Shown here piece by piece: positions 8,836 through 18,982 of a stretch of DNA of 64,000 nucleotides. The position numbers were made by a program, and so were the translations under genes. The DNA comes from Gilliamella apicola (GTDB taxonomy: Bacteria > Pseudomonadota > Gammaproteobacteria > Enterobacterales > Orbaceae), in NCBI RefSeq assembly GCF_000599985.1, contig NZ_CP007445.1, positions 1,116,001 to 1,180,000 on the forward strand, given 5' to 3'. The notes under the pieces are model-generated. The model was given only the letters and a program-made list of their open reading frames with translations. It made no database searches and was not told the DNA's origin. Each line of letters starts with the position of its first letter. Positions within the stretch are counted from its first letter, which is position 1.

Positions 8836-10007
8836 AGAGGCTCTATATTTGGTATGACTTAGATTTTCGTCAATATCATATAATTGCAACTTCACAGAGC
8901 GATGCCAAAAAACAGTTATTGTTACAAGGTAAAATAGCCATAAAAGTAAAAGCGAGGAATTTTATAACGGCACGTAGCTTTAACCATTCGGAATTATTAA
9001 ATATAACGATGCAATTGGCAACTATGTTAAAGGCTGGATTATCTATCATTGACAGTCTAAATTTACTAGTCGAAGAACAATCTAAACCTCACTGGCAATA
9101 TTTAATGACTGAAATTGAGGCGCAAATTGTAAAAGGTGAGTCCCTATCAAGTGCATTATCTATATATAATTATGTGTTCTCTCCACTATATTGTGAAATT
9201 ATTGCCACAGGTGAAATGACGGGTAAACTTGATGAGAGTTTTGAGCAATTAGCATCATTGCTCGAAAAATCCATTAAATTACAAAAAAACCTTAAAAAAG
9301 CAATGCGATATCCTCTATTTTTATTATCGGTAGCCATAATTGTAAGCTTAGTCATGTTATTATTTGTTTTACCCAAATTTGCTGATATCTATCGTGATTT
9401 TGATGCAGAGCTTCCTTTTTTTACCCAATGTATTATTGATATTGCTGACAGTCTGCAACATAGCTGGCATATAGTATGTATGATTCTCGTAGGAAGTTTT
9501 TTTGTTTTTCAACGTTATATTAGCAAGCGATATCGTAACAAAATTGAAATTGCCTTAATGAAATTACCTTTTGTTAATAAAATCATCCAAACAAGTTGTT
9601 TAACTCAAATTTTCCAAACAATTGCGATCACCCAAAAAGCAGGAATTCCGTTATTGGCGGGTTTAACTGCTGCGGCTAATGCTTCTTACCATTGTGTTTA
9701 TCGCAATAGTGTTTTACAAATCATTTCAGGTATTGAGCAAGGACACTCATTCAGTCATGTTTTACATCTACAACCTTGTTTTCCAAACTTGTGTCGTCAG
9801 TTAATTCATGTTGGTGAGCAATCGGGTACTTTAGATCTAATGTTAAGCCGTTTAGCTCTTTATTATGAAGTACAAAATCAAACATTAATAGAAAATCTAT
9901 CCCAAGCTTTTGAACCTTTATTGATGTTAGTCTTGTCCGTGATCATTGGTGGTTTAATTATTGCTATATATTTACCGATATTTCAACTCGGAGAAGTCAT
10001 TCATTGA
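8832..10007 (+). CDS. pilC: Type IV pilus inner-membrane platform PilC/HofC
   Basis: 391 residues with two T2SSF cytoplasmic domains (about 60-180 and 265-385) and three membrane segments: about residues 160-182 (LFLLSVAIIVSLVMLLFVLP), 210-230, and the C-terminal 365-388. It anchors the ATPase to the growing pilus. The ATG overlaps the stop of pilB by four bases (ATGA), indicating translational coupling. Cell-surface residue AGLSIIDSLNLL and GEQSGTLDLML segments are typical of the family. Confidence 0.93.
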   Translation: MKRLYIWYDLDFRQYHIIATSQSDAKKQLLLQGKIAIKVKARNFITARSFNHSELLNITMQLATMLKAGLSIIDSLNLLVEEQSKPHWQYLMTEIEAQIVKGESLSSALSIYNYVFSPLYCEIIATGEMTGKLDESFEQLASLLEKSIKLQKNLKKAMRYPLFLLSVAIIVSLVMLLFVLPKFADIYRDFDAELPFFTQCIIDIADSLQHSWHIVCMILVGSFFVFQRYISKRYRNKIEIALMKLPFVNKIIQTSCLTQIFQTIAITQKAGIPLLAGLTAAANASYHCVYRNSVLQIISGIEQGHSFSHVLHLQPCFPNLCRQLIHVGEQSGTLDLMLSRLALYYEVQNQTLIENLSQAFEPLLMLVLSVIIGGLIIAIYLPIFQLGEVIH

Positions 10008-10798
10008 TGATAATGTTTATAGTTATTTGTCTAGGTCTTTGTGTGGGAAGTTTTATTAATGTTGCATATTGCCGTTTTTCTCCGTCACAAACATTATCAG
10101 TTTATCTGAAAGAAATAAGCTTTCAACGTTCAATCTGCCCTTGTTGCCGAACGAAATTAGAATTTTGGCAATTAATTCCGATTGTCTCTTGGATCATCTT
10201 AAAAAGGCGTTGTTATTATTGTCAAAACTTCATTTTATTCAGATATGTTGCTTGGGAATTGTTGGTCGCTACTTTATTTTTAGTGATTTATCTGGATAAA
10301 GATCTTAGTTATCAGAGTTTTATTTTAATGTTTCTGAGTTGTTACTTTTTATTGTTGGCATCCATTGATTTTAAATACTTTTTACTGCCTGATTTTTTTA
10401 CTCAACCCTTGATGTGGGCAGGATTAATTGCAGCCTATTTCAATATAACAAACATTAGGTTAGATGAAGCATTAATTGGTATTTTATGTGGTTATCTTTT
10501 ACTTAAATTACCTGCTATTTTGTTTTATCTGATTTCTAATAAGCAGGGATTAGGTGGAGGTGATATAAAACTACTTGCAGCTCTAGGTACTTGGGTTCCA
10601 TATCAATTACTTCCACTATTATTGATAATTGCTTCGCTATTGGGTATGTTCTATTATATTTTTCAGAAGAATATTTTGAAAAAGCAGTCTTTGACAATTA
10701 TTCCATTTGGTCCATTTTTATTAATTTCTGGTTATTACCTATGTTATTTCTGTCAAGAAGTTTCAGATAAACTATACGTTTTAGTCAATAATTTATAG
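10007..10798 (+). CDS. pilD: Prepilin peptidase / N-methyltransferase PilD
   Basis: 263 residues, polytopic membrane aspartyl protease that cleaves the PilA leader and N-methylates the new terminus. Zinc-type CPCC and CYYC pairs sit near residues 42-75. The two catalytic aspartates are in DFKYFLLPD (near residue 120) and GGGDIKLLAALG (near residue 185). The frame is open from TTG 10004, but the ATG at 10007 overlaps the pilC stop (TGATG) and is preferred. Last gene of the pil operon. Confidence 0.93.
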   Translation: MIMFIVICLGLCVGSFINVAYCRFSPSQTLSVYLKEISFQRSICPCCRTKLEFWQLIPIVSWIILKRRCYYCQNFILFRYVAWELLVATLFLVIYLDKDLSYQSFILMFLSCYFLLLASIDFKYFLLPDFFTQPLMWAGLIAAYFNITNIRLDEALIGILCGYLLLKLPAILFYLISNKQGLGGGDIKLLAALGTWVPYQLLPLLLIIASLLGMFYYIFQKNILKKQSLTIIPFGPFLLISGYYLCYFCQEVSDKLYVLVNNL

Positions 10799-10940
10799 AC
10801 AAATAACTGTTTCAGTTTCACTATATAACTAAAACCAATAATCTTAGTAAAAATAGTTATTTTCATAAAAGATGAAATAGTCGTATAGTTATGCATATAC
10901 ACTGGCTCAGTTAAAAAAGAGAATCAATAAGGAATTCATA

Positions 10941-12092
10941 ATGAGTATTATCAATCAGTTGAAATTAGATATGATCACTTGGCGTCATCATATCCATGCG
11001 CATCCAGAAACCGCTTTTGAAGAAACAAACACGACAAAATTTATAATCGAAAAACTAAAGTCTTTTGGTATTAATGAACTGTATACTGAGTTTGCACCAA
11101 CTGGTGTAGTTGGTATTATTAAAGGTAATAAAGATGGACGATGGATTGCTTTACGAGCTGATATTGATGCATTAGATATTATTGAAGAAAATAAAATTTC
11201 TTATTGCTCAACAATACCGGGTAAAATGCATGCTTGTGGCCATGATGGTCATACTGCTACATTATTAGGAACAGCCAAATATTTAAGTGAACATCGAGAT
11301 TTTGCTGGAACAGTAGTTGTCATTTTCCAACCTGCAGAAGAAAACGAAGGTGGTGCACGTGTTATGGTTGAAAACGGATTATTTGAACGTTTTCCAATTG
11401 AAGCTGTGTATGGTATCCATAATCAACCTAATATGCAACTTAACCATTTCTATGTAACCCATGGCCCAATGATGGCATCCTATGATGTTTTTGAAATTAA
11501 AATTACGGGTGTTGGCGCCCATGCCGCGGCTCCTCATTTAAGTAAAGATACTATTTTGACTGCGACTCAAATTGTTAATGGTTTACAGAGCATTGTAAGT
11601 CGTAATGCAGATCCACTTAGTTCATTAGTGGTCAGTGTAACTCAAATACATAGTGGCGATACTTGGAATGTAATACCTCAACAAGCAGTTATTCGAGGAA
11701 CAGTTAGGACTTTCGATGCACAAGTTCAAGATATGACTGAAAATCGCATTAAACAAATTGCTACAGGAATAGCATCTACATTTGAAGCTAAAGCTGAAGT
11801 TGACTATCAAAGGCGTTACCCAGCCACTATCAATCATGCAAAGCAAGCTGAAATCGCCATTAAAGCAGCCAAAAATGTAGTAGGGGAAACCGATGTTATT
11901 ATTGATCCAACTCCATCAATGGGTGCAGAGGATTTCGCTTTTATGCTAAAAAAAATTCCTGGTGCTTATGTTTGGTTAGGAGCTGGTCAAGGTGCTAATT
12001 TACATAATCCAGCTTATAACTTCAATGATGAAGTTTTAACAACGGGTGTTGAATATTTTATTGAAATAGTTAAACAAGAATTGGGAAAATAA
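10941..12092 (+). CDS. M20-family amidohydrolase (hippurate / N-acyl amino acid hydrolase type)
   Basis: 383 residues. Metal-binding motifs of the M20D group: HACGHDGHTA near residue 95, QPAEENEGGARVMVE near residue 130 with the catalytic Glu, the HNQPN segment near residue 160, and MGAEDFAFM near residue 325 holding the last Glu; a dimerisation domain lies between. Such enzymes remove acyl groups from amino acids or peptides in the cytosol; the substrate is not predictable. A GGAAT ribosome site precedes the ATG. Its last codons form part of a 140-base tandem duplication that continues downstream. Confidence 0.88.
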   Translation: MSIINQLKLDMITWRHHIHAHPETAFEETNTTKFIIEKLKSFGINELYTEFAPTGVVGIIKGNKDGRWIALRADIDALDIIEENKISYCSTIPGKMHACGHDGHTATLLGTAKYLSEHRDFAGTVVVIFQPAEENEGGARVMVENGLFERFPIEAVYGIHNQPNMQLNHFYVTHGPMMASYDVFEIKITGVGAHAAAPHLSKDTILTATQIVNGLQSIVSRNADPLSSLVVSVTQIHSGDTWNVIPQQAVIRGTVRTFDAQVQDMTENRIKQIATGIASTFEAKAEVDYQRRYPATINHAKQAEIAIKAAKNVVGETDVIIDPTPSMGAEDFAFMLKKIPGAYVWLGAGQGANLHNPAYNFNDEVLTTGVEYFIEIVKQELGK

Positions 12093-12360
12093 AAATTAAT
12101 ATTAGTTAATCTATAATTTATATAAATACTAAAATGATTAACCAATTAACAATATTTTATGGTTAACTATTTGATAAATATCCATGAAAATAATGTTTAA
12201 CTTGATGGAAACTACAAGAATTGGACAAATAAAAGTTAAGATTAGTTAATTTATAATTTATATAAATACTAAAATGATTAAACAGTTAACCAATTAATAA
12301 TATTTTATGGTTAACTGTTTGATAGAACATCTATGAAAATGATGTTTAACTAGTGAAAAC
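12074..12360. repeat. Tandem duplication of amidohydrolase 3' end and intergenic DNA
   Basis: Two imperfect direct copies, about 12074-12213 and 12214-12360, offset by 140 bases. The left copy includes the last codons of the amidohydrolase gene; the right copy repeats the same codons without function. In the right copy a few extra bases create a 12-bp perfect stem (AAACAGTTAACC at 12280-12291 with GGTTAACTGTTT at 12309-12320). The right copy reaches the end of ygfZ, so the hairpin may act as terminator for one or both convergent genes. Confidence 0.85.
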
Positions 12361-13228
12361 TAAGTACACTGTCAATTTCCCCTTTTACTCTAAATGGGGT
12401 ATTAAAATCAATGCCATTAGCCAGTACAACTTGAACATAAATATCATTATCCTGATTAAGTTTCAAAGCCGCCAAAACTTGACCGCTTTCTCGCCAATTA
12501 CCATCAATTTGGTATTCTATGGTGCCACCAATAACAGGTAAAACAGCACTTTTGCCGGCTAATAAATAAAGTCCGCGTTTATTGGCTCCCCGATATTGTG
12601 CTCGAGCGACCATTTCTTGCCCACAATAACATCCCTTATCAAAACTAATAGCATTAAGATATTGCAAATTACAGGCTTGAGGTAATAAGCTTTCAGTATT
12701 TTCGGCATCAATGATGGGATAACCAGCCTCTAAATCGAGTTGTAACCAACGGCTACAAGGCTCTAAATCATTATCGATTGCCTCTGGTGTTATCTTAATT
12801 ACTCGAACATGAGGAGAGGTTAATTTTATATAGGTAATATTATTTTCAGTAAAACAATTATTATCCGTAAATTTTGCAAGTATTTCGCTCGGTATTGCTT
12901 GTGAATCTAATCCAACAATATTTAAGTCAGTAACAGGTTCAATACTTACTTTTGAAAAGACTGCATATTTTTTTAAAGCAGCCATTTGTTTTTCTACTAC
13001 ACTTTTTCGAACAATATAATAGATATCTTGACCTCGTTGGAATATTAATAAATTGCTCCACATTTTCCCCTGCGAATCACAGTGCGCAGCAAATAATGCT
13101 GTTTGTTCTGTAAGATTGTCAGTATCTATTGTTACTTGTCCTTGCAAATATTTATGATTATCAGTACCAGAAACTTTGACTAATTGCCAATCAGCAAGTG
13201 AGATGGGTTTAATTGAGAGAATGCTCAT
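12350..13228 (-). CDS. ygfZ: Folate-binding tRNA-modifying / Fe-S maintenance protein YgfZ
   Basis: 292 residues of the GcvT-like folate-binding family. The diagnostic K-G-C-Y-x-G-Q-E motif is present as DKGCYCGQEMVARAQYRG near residue 200, with the functional Cys. YgfZ acts with tetrahydrofolate in repair or assembly of Fe-S enzymes such as MiaB, hence its effect on tRNA modification. It is convergent with the amidohydrolase and monocistronic. Its 3' end touches the repeat at 12214-12360. Confidence 0.93.
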   Translation of the reverse strand: MSILSIKPISLADWQLVKVSGTDNHKYLQGQVTIDTDNLTEQTALFAAHCDSQGKMWSNLLIFQRGQDIYYIVRKSVVEKQMAALKKYAVFSKVSIEPVTDLNIVGLDSQAIPSEILAKFTDNNCFTENNITYIKLTSPHVRVIKITPEAIDNDLEPCSRWLQLDLEAGYPIIDAENTESLLPQACNLQYLNAISFDKGCYCGQEMVARAQYRGANKRGLYLLAGKSAVLPVIGGTIEYQIDGNWRESGQVLAALKLNQDNDIYVQVVLANGIDFNTPFRVKGEIDSVLSFH

Positions 13229-13512
13229 AATAACGCCTATATTATAGTAATGGAATCTAGAATCAGTATCGCCAGAGATTAACTTATTAAGAGTTTATAT
13301 AAATACGATAAAAATAACAATAAAATCAATAAATAATATTGCGATGAAAATTATTAAATATTGTTTTAATTAATTTTATTTATAACAATTTAATATATTT
13401 TACTATTATAAAAATTTGTATTACTTATATTATTGAGTTTATTGATTTTATATATAAGTTAATGCAAAATGAATTATTAGATGACAAATTAGTTATATTG
13501 GAGGCTATAAGC

Positions 13513-15231
13513 ATGGCAAAATTGTCAGGTGCGGAGATGATCATTCAATCTTTGATTGATCAAGGAGTAAAACAGATATTTGGTTATCCTGGTGGTAGTG
13601 TTCTAGATATCTATGATGCAATTCACACACTCGGTGGTATAGAGCATATTTTAGTACGTCATGAACAAGCCGCCGTGCATATGGCGGATGGTTATGCCAG
13701 AGCAACTGGGGATGTTGGTGTGGTTTTGGTAACCTCAGGTCCTGGTGCAACCAATACAATAACAGGCATTGCCACCGCCTATATGGATTCAGTACCGCTA
13801 GTTATTTTGTCTGGTCAAGTTGCCAGTAATCTAATCGGTAATGATGCTTTCCAAGAATGTGATATGGTTGGTATTTCTCGTCCAATTGTTAAACATAGCT
13901 TTCTAATTAAAGATAGTAAAGATATTCCTGAAACAATAAAAAAAGCATTTTATATAGCCTCAACAGGCAGACCAGGACCTGTCGTAATTGATTTACCAAA
14001 AGATATTGTAAATCCTGCTAATAAATATAATTATCATTATCCAGAAACAGTATTTATGCGATCTTATAATCCAACCATTCAAGGTCATAAAAAACAGATC
14101 AAAAAAGCATTAACTACTTTATTGTCTGCTAAAAAGCCAGTGTTATTTATTGGTGGTGGTGTAATTAGCGCAGATGCAAGTAGTGAAATTAAATCCCTTA
14201 GTGAAAAGTTAAATTTACCAGTTACTTCAACACTAATGGGTATTAGTGCTTTCCCTGGGACAGACAAACATTTCTTAGGGATGATTGGTATGCATGGTGT
14301 TTATGAAGCCAATATGGCGATGCATAATGCGGATGTGATTCTTGCTATTGGTGCACGTTTTGATGATCGAACGACTAATAACGTTGAAAAATATTGCCCA
14401 AAAGCCAAAATTATCCATATTGATATCGATCCTACCTCAATATCCAAAACAATTCAGGCGACAATTCCTGTTGTTGGTGATGCCAAAGTCGTTCTTGAAA
14501 TCATGTTATCCATGTTGGATGAGTTAAATATCGAACGTGATTTTGATGCATTAGTTGATTGGTGGAAACAAATTGAACATTGGCGTGCACGACACTGCTT
14601 AGCCTATAGTCATGAAGGTCAAAGTATCAAACCTCAAGAAGCCATTGAAGTGTTATACAAATTAACTAAAGGTGATGCATATGTGGCAACTGATGTGGGG
14701 CAACATCAAATGTTCGCCGCGCTTTATTATCCATTTGATAAACCACGTCACTTTATTACATCGGGCGGGTTAGGTACCATGGGATTTGGTTTGCCTGCTT
14801 CACTTGGCGTTAAATTAGCGTTTCCTGATAAAACGGTTGTTTGCGTTACAGGTGATGGCAGTATTCAAATGAATATACAAGAACTTTCAACGGCATTGCA
14901 ATATGGCCTACCTGTTATTGTCTTAAATCTTAATAACCGTTTTTTAGGAATGGTTAAACAGTGGCAAGACATGATTTATGCTGGTCGTCACTCTTCATCT
15001 TATATGGAGTCATTACCTGATTTTGCAAAAATTGCTGAAGCTTATGGTCATGTGGGTATGATGATTAACAAGCGGGAAGATCTTGAACCTATGCTTAAAA
15101 AAGCGCTTTCGATAAAAGATCGTTTGGTTTTTATTGATGTCATGACAGACGCCACAGAACATGTTTATCCAATGCAAGTTCGCGGTGGGGCAATGAATGA
15201 AATGTGGTTAAGTAAAACGGAGAGAACCTAA
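13513..15231 (+). CDS. ilvI: Acetolactate synthase large subunit, isozyme III
   Basis: 572 residues (Escherichia coli IlvI has 574). TPP/FAD enzyme of valine, leucine and isoleucine synthesis. Seen: [14 protein letters not shown], catalytic Glu in [16 protein letters not shown], the FAD-region segment AIGARFDDR, and the TPP motif GDGSIQMN...[10 protein letters not shown]. The frame is open 51 bases further up, but TTGGAGG at 13498-13504 places the start at 13513, which also matches the family N-terminus (MAKLSGAEM). The 280-base upstream region is very AT-rich, as in Lrp-controlled ilvIH promoters, but I cannot define sites. Confidence 0.96.
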   Translation: MAKLSGAEMIIQSLIDQGVKQIFGYPGGSVLDIYDAIHTLGGIEHILVRHEQAAVHMADGYARATGDVGVVLVTSGPGATNTITGIATAYMDSVPLVILSGQVASNLIGNDAFQECDMVGISRPIVKHSFLIKDSKDIPETIKKAFYIASTGRPGPVVIDLPKDIVNPANKYNYHYPETVFMRSYNPTIQGHKKQIKKALTTLLSAKKPVLFIGGGVISADASSEIKSLSEKLNLPVTSTLMGISAFPGTDKHFLGMIGMHGVYEANMAMHNADVILAIGARFDDRTTNNVEKYCPKAKIIHIDIDPTSISKTIQATIPVVGDAKVVLEIMLSMLDELNIERDFDALVDWWKQIEHWRARHCLAYSHEGQSIKPQEAIEVLYKLTKGDAYVATDVGQHQMFAALYYPFDKPRHFITSGGLGTMGFGLPASLGVKLAFPDKTVVCVTGDGSIQMNIQELSTALQYGLPVIVLNLNNRFLGMVKQWQDMIYAGRHSSSYMESLPDFAKIAEAYGHVGMMINKREDLEPMLKKALSIKDRLVFIDVMTDATEHVYPMQVRGGAMNEMWLSKTERT

Positions 15232-15725
15232 TGCGTTATATTTTATCAATTTTAACAGAAAACGAGCCGGGCGCATTGTCACGTATCATTGGTTTGTTTT
15301 CACAACGTGGGTTTAATATTGAATCCATTACGACCGCACAAACTGAAGATCCGACAATGAGTCGAATGACGATTCAAACCTCAGGAGATGAACATGTGCT
15401 TGAACAGGTCCAAAAACAACTTCATAAACTAGTTAATGTGTATCGTGTTAATGATTTAACCGAAGGCCCACATGTAGAGCGTGAAATTATGTTAGTGAAA
15501 ATAGCGGCTAAAACGTCAGATGCCCGTGATGAAGTTAAACGTTGTGCCGATATCTTTAGAGGTTCGATTGTCGATGTGACAGCAACTCACTATATTGTTC
15601 AAATGTCAGGCACCAGTGAAAAATTAGAGTCATTTCTATCTTCAATTCGAGAGACCTGCAATATAGTTGAAATGGTTCGATCTGGTATTATTGGCTTATC
15701 ACGCAGTGAAAGAACAGTCAAATAG
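15231..15725 (+). CDS. ilvH: Acetolactate synthase small regulatory subunit
   Basis: 164 residues. N-terminal ACT domain (ILTENEPGALSRIIGLFSQRGFNIESIT) that binds valine for feedback inhibition, and a C-terminal ALS_ss domain. The ATG overlaps the ilvI stop by one base (TAATG), so the two subunits are translated together. Length equals the family norm (163). The last 28 codons and the terminator are duplicated just downstream. Confidence 0.96.
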   Translation: MRYILSILTENEPGALSRIIGLFSQRGFNIESITTAQTEDPTMSRMTIQTSGDEHVLEQVQKQLHKLVNVYRVNDLTEGPHVEREIMLVKIAAKTSDARDEVKRCADIFRGSIVDVTATHYIVQMSGTSEKLESFLSSIRETCNIVEMVRSGIIGLSRSERTVK

Positions 15726-15929
15726 TTATCTTCAAAATAAAACGAAGGGCGCATCAAGCGCCTTTTTTATAATAGGAACGAGTACAAACTTAAGTTATGT
15801 CTTTCTTCAATTCGAGTGACCTGCAATATAGCTGAAATGGTTCGATCTGGTGTTATCGGCTTATCACGCAGTGAAAAAACAGTCAAATAGTTATCTTCAA
15901 AATAAAATGAAAGGCGCATCAAGCGCCTC
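15637..15929 (+). repeat. Duplicated ilvH 3' end with its terminator
   Basis: Copy 1 (about 15637-15764) is the real ilvH end plus terminator. Copy 2 (about 15802-15929), offset by 165 bases, repeats the last 28 codons, the stop and the terminator stem with roughly ten changes. Several are silent or conservative in the ilvH frame (the copy would read SEKTVK at its end where the gene has SERTVK). The T run after the second stem is lost. The remaining gap to deoD, 15930-16079, is AT-rich and holds no recognisable feature other than a likely promoter. Confidence 0.9.
15745..15769 (+). terminator. ilvIH terminator
   Basis: GGCGC / GCGCC stem extended by A-T and G-T pairs, loop ATCAA, followed by a T run. 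Strong intrinsic terminator 20 bases after the ilvH stop. Confidence 0.9.
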
Positions 15930-16079
15930 TCTAAAAATCAATTATAATTTAATTATTAAATTACCTAAAAAATTCCAAAAATGTGGCATAGAACAACGAT
16001 TTCGGACTTATGTCCTAGTTGAATGAAATATATCCTGATTATAATTTGGAAATAACTTACTAATTAATCAGGAAATATT

Positions 16080-16781
16080 ATGACCGCACATATCAATGCT
16101 AATCCTAACGATTTTGCACAAACCGTTATCATGCCTGGCGATCCTTTACGAGCCAAATTTATTGCAGAAAATTATTTAACTGACGCAAAAGAAGTTTGTA
16201 ATGTACGTAATATGCTTGGATATACAGGCCTTTATGATGGTGTTGCTGTTTCTGTGATGGGGCATGGAATGGGTATCCCATCAATGACACTTTATGCGCA
16301 TGAACTAATTAATAACTATAACGTAAAACGCATTATTCGAGTTGGTAGTATAGGCGCAACCCAACTAGGCATTAAAATGCGAGATGTTATTTTGGCGATG
16401 GCTGCTGGAACTGATTCTATGACCAATCAAAAAAGAGCTAATGGTTATAACATCGCAACATCCGCGACCTTTTCATTATTGCATCGAGCATATGAAATAG
16501 CTAATGAAATGGGTTTACCTGTAAAAGTTGGTAATGTTTTTAGTGGTGATCTTTATTATGACCCAGATGAAACGTTAATTGGTACGCTCGAAAGATCGGG
16601 TGTTTTAGGTATAGACATGGAGGTCGCAGGTCTATATGGTATTGCACAGCAGTTTAATATTGAGTCATTAGCCATTTTAACGGTTTCTGATCACTGTTTA
16701 ACTGGCGAAGAAACGACCGCAGAAGAGAGGCAACTAACATTTAATAATATGATAAAGCTGGCTTTAAATGTTGCTACTTAA
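16080..16781 (+). CDS. deoD: Purine nucleoside phosphorylase DeoD-type
   Basis: 233 residues, hexameric PNP that cleaves purine (deoxy)nucleosides with phosphate. Seen: MPGDPLRAKFIAE (phosphate loop), the GHGMGIPS segment, RVGSIGATQ, ribose-binding MEVAGLYG near residue 178 and the catalytic Asp in SDHCLTGE near residue 204. About six residues shorter at the C-terminus than the Escherichia coli enzyme. No deoABC neighbours; instead a TsgA-like permease gene follows within 40 bases, suggesting co-transcription and a nucleoside-related uptake role for it. Confidence 0.95.
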   Translation: MTAHINANPNDFAQTVIMPGDPLRAKFIAENYLTDAKEVCNVRNMLGYTGLYDGVAVSVMGHGMGIPSMTLYAHELINNYNVKRIIRVGSIGATQLGIKMRDVILAMAAGTDSMTNQKRANGYNIATSATFSLLHRAYEIANEMGLPVKVGNVFSGDLYYDPDETLIGTLERSGVLGIDMEVAGLYGIAQQFNIESLAILTVSDHCLTGEETTAEERQLTFNNMIKLALNVAT

Positions 16782-16820
16782 CCCTAATTAGTTATGCAAT
16801 GCATATCTTTGGATAATAAT

Positions 16821-17999
16821 ATGAAAAATAAATTATCTCTTACATTTATCAGTTTTTTAGCGAATTTCATTATGGCTGGTTTTGCCAGTCAATTTGGTAT
16901 GCTAATTGAACCAATCGCACAAAGCTTTAGTGCTGATGTTAATAATGTTGCATTCATTTTTTCTTTATTAAATGGAGGGGCATTACTGGGAACAATTTTA
17001 GCATTTTTTTTAATTGATATTATTGGTATTAAACGAATTACCTTACTAAGTTATAGTATTATCGTAATAAGTTCATTTATTTTATATCTCACTAACTCGT
17101 TAATAATACTTCAAGTTTCTATGATTTTGGTAGGTTTATGTGGTGGAATAGGTTTGTGCATTGCCGGTACAATTGTGGTATCTACTTGGCAAGATAAAAT
17201 ACAAAGTACAATATTAGTTGTACAAGATGCGACTTTCAATATTGCTGGTGTGATTTTTCCACTTATTACAACCTACGCTTTAACTCATGACCTGTCTTGG
17301 GCTACGAGCTATTTAGCTGTTGGCATTGTCGCTATAGTGATGTTAGTCATAATTTTATTTACCAATTTTAATTCAATCAGCGAGCCTCATGCTGATCAAA
17401 AACAACAAAGTCATCAAAAATCTGAATGGAACTTTGGTATTTTATCTGCTGGTTTTGGATTATTTTTGGCCATGCTTGCGTTATATACTTTTTTAACTTG
17501 GGCGCCATTATTTGTGAGTCATAAATTTTCTATTTCTTTTGAAGATGCAGGCAACATTATCACTCAATATTGGGGCGCAGCCTTGATTGGGGCTCTTGTT
17601 TCGACAGCAATTGTTACGCGGATTAAAATTGAGTATTTTTTTGTAACTATTATTATATTAGCCTTTGTTATGACTTTGTTGATTGTTAATGTTCAACATA
17701 TTGATTATATTGGTTACTTTACCTATGGATATGGTTTTGTTTGCGCTGCGTTATATAATGCCTTTGTTGCTTATGGCGTGACATTTGTAAAAAATGCATC
17801 AAGTAAAAATGTTTCATATATTTTAATCAGTGGTAGTGCTGGAGCCATGTTTAGTCCGGCAATTAGTTCTGTATTGAATGAGTATTTTGGTCTGCAAATT
17901 ATTATGAATGCAATCCCAGTTTTTTATGTAATTATTATTATAATGTTAGCTATTTCAATGTTCATGAAAAAGAGAACATGTAGCATCAATAAAATTTAA
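16821..17999 (+). CDS. Major facilitator transporter, TsgA-like
   Basis: 392 residues, about twelve membrane segments with a cytoplasmic loop near residues 190-210 rich in Gln, His and Ser. The N-terminal SLTFISFLANFIMAG, FSLLNGGALLG and GLCGGIGLCIAGTIVVS segments match the TsgA branch of MFS permeases (E. coli TsgA has 393 residues). The frame is open from ATG 16794, but GGAT before ATG 16821 and the family length favour the later start. Substrate unknown; position after deoD hints at nucleosides or bases (inference only). Confidence 0.8.
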   Translation: MKNKLSLTFISFLANFIMAGFASQFGMLIEPIAQSFSADVNNVAFIFSLLNGGALLGTILAFFLIDIIGIKRITLLSYSIIVISSFILYLTNSLIILQVSMILVGLCGGIGLCIAGTIVVSTWQDKIQSTILVVQDATFNIAGVIFPLITTYALTHDLSWATSYLAVGIVAIVMLVIILFTNFNSISEPHADQKQQSHQKSEWNFGILSAGFGLFLAMLALYTFLTWAPLFVSHKFSISFEDAGNIITQYWGAALIGALVSTAIVTRIKIEYFFVTIIILAFVMTLLIVNVQHIDYIGYFTYGYGFVCAALYNAFVAYGVTFVKNASSKNVSYILISGSAGAMFSPAISSVLNEYFGLQIIMNAIPVFYVIIIIMLAISMFMKKRTCSINKI

Positions 18000-18173
18000 C
18001 AAAAAATTTTCAATTACAGAAAGTTAAAATAAAATTGTATATCGCTATTATTATCACAGTTGATTATAATTAAGTCATATTAGAACAAGATAACGATATG
18101 AATAATTGAATATCTAACTATTAAAAATACAGAGTATTTTTGTTATTAAAAGTTGGCTAGTTGTGATAATTTT

Positions 18174-18866
18174 ATGCAATTGAAATCATTAAATAAAGGT
18201 CGTTTTAACCAGTATTGGCAAGATAATAATCAATTATTTGAAACAATTATAGAGCAGTGTATTGTTGATAAAAAAATTGTTGATGAAAAAACGATTCTTT
18301 TCCGGCAGGGATGTAAAGTCGATAAGTTAATTGTTGTTTATAATGGTACGATTTCGATACGTTATCAGGCAAATAATGGGCGCTGTTTTCATCTTGGTAC
18401 CGTAGATTGTGATGATCATATTTTTGGTGAAATGGAGTTTTTCACCGACTATTTATGTCAATTTGATATTATCGCCGAAGATGTGTTAACTATTGCTGTA
18501 GTTAGTATCGATAAATTATATCTATCATTACTTGAACACCCTAAATTAGCACTGTTTTTTGCCAGTGCTATCGCTTTTGATTATCAAGAAACATTAGATA
18601 TCTTATTAAAAAGATCATTATATTCAATTTGTTTTAATATTGCTTTTGATATTTATCAGTATCATCTAAATGTGCATCCTGTAAATAATTTCCAAAAAAA
18701 ATATTTAGAAGCTGAACGTTTTGGCACAACAGATCGTGTCTATCGCCGTGCTGTTAATGAATTAATAAATTTAGATATCGTACATAAAGTTGCTGGGAAA
18801 TTGGAAATTAAAGATATCAATAAGCTCAAAGCTTTTATTGAATGTCAGGAGAAAATCGCCAAATAA
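18174..18866 (+). CDS. Crp/Fnr-family regulator, YeiL-like
   Basis: About 230 residues. Cyclic-nucleotide-binding-like beta barrel at 30-130 (TILFRQGCKVDKLIVVYNGTI, then FGEMEFFTD where CRP has its phosphate cassette; the Arg-Ser of cAMP-binding CRP is absent), followed by a winged-helix end (RFGTTDRVYRRAVNELINLDIV). No Fe-S cysteine cluster like FNR. It resembles YeiL of Escherichia coli, a nucleoside- and starvation-linked regulator, which fits the deoD-permease neighbours. An upstream TTG (18153) is in frame; the ATG is preferred though no clear ribosome site is visible. Confidence 0.72.
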   Translation: MQLKSLNKGRFNQYWQDNNQLFETIIEQCIVDKKIVDEKTILFRQGCKVDKLIVVYNGTISIRYQANNGRCFHLGTVDCDDHIFGEMEFFTDYLCQFDIIAEDVLTIAVVSIDKLYLSLLEHPKLALFFASAIAFDYQETLDILLKRSLYSICFNIAFDIYQYHLNVHPVNNFQKKYLEAERFGTTDRVYRRAVNELINLDIVHKVAGKLEIKDINKLKAFIECQEKIAK

Positions 18867-18982
18867 TTAAAAAACAGTTAACACATCACAGCAAACAGAT
18901 TAATAATTTTTTATTATTTTATAAATGAGCAGTGTTTAAATAAAATATAAATAATTTTTAACATAAGGAATTTTAATATTAG

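Noticed and set aside
13229..13512. Attenuator leader peptide for ilvIH
   Set aside because: The upstream frame from 13462 is not rich in Val, Leu or Ile codons in a run, and no terminator stem precedes ilvI.
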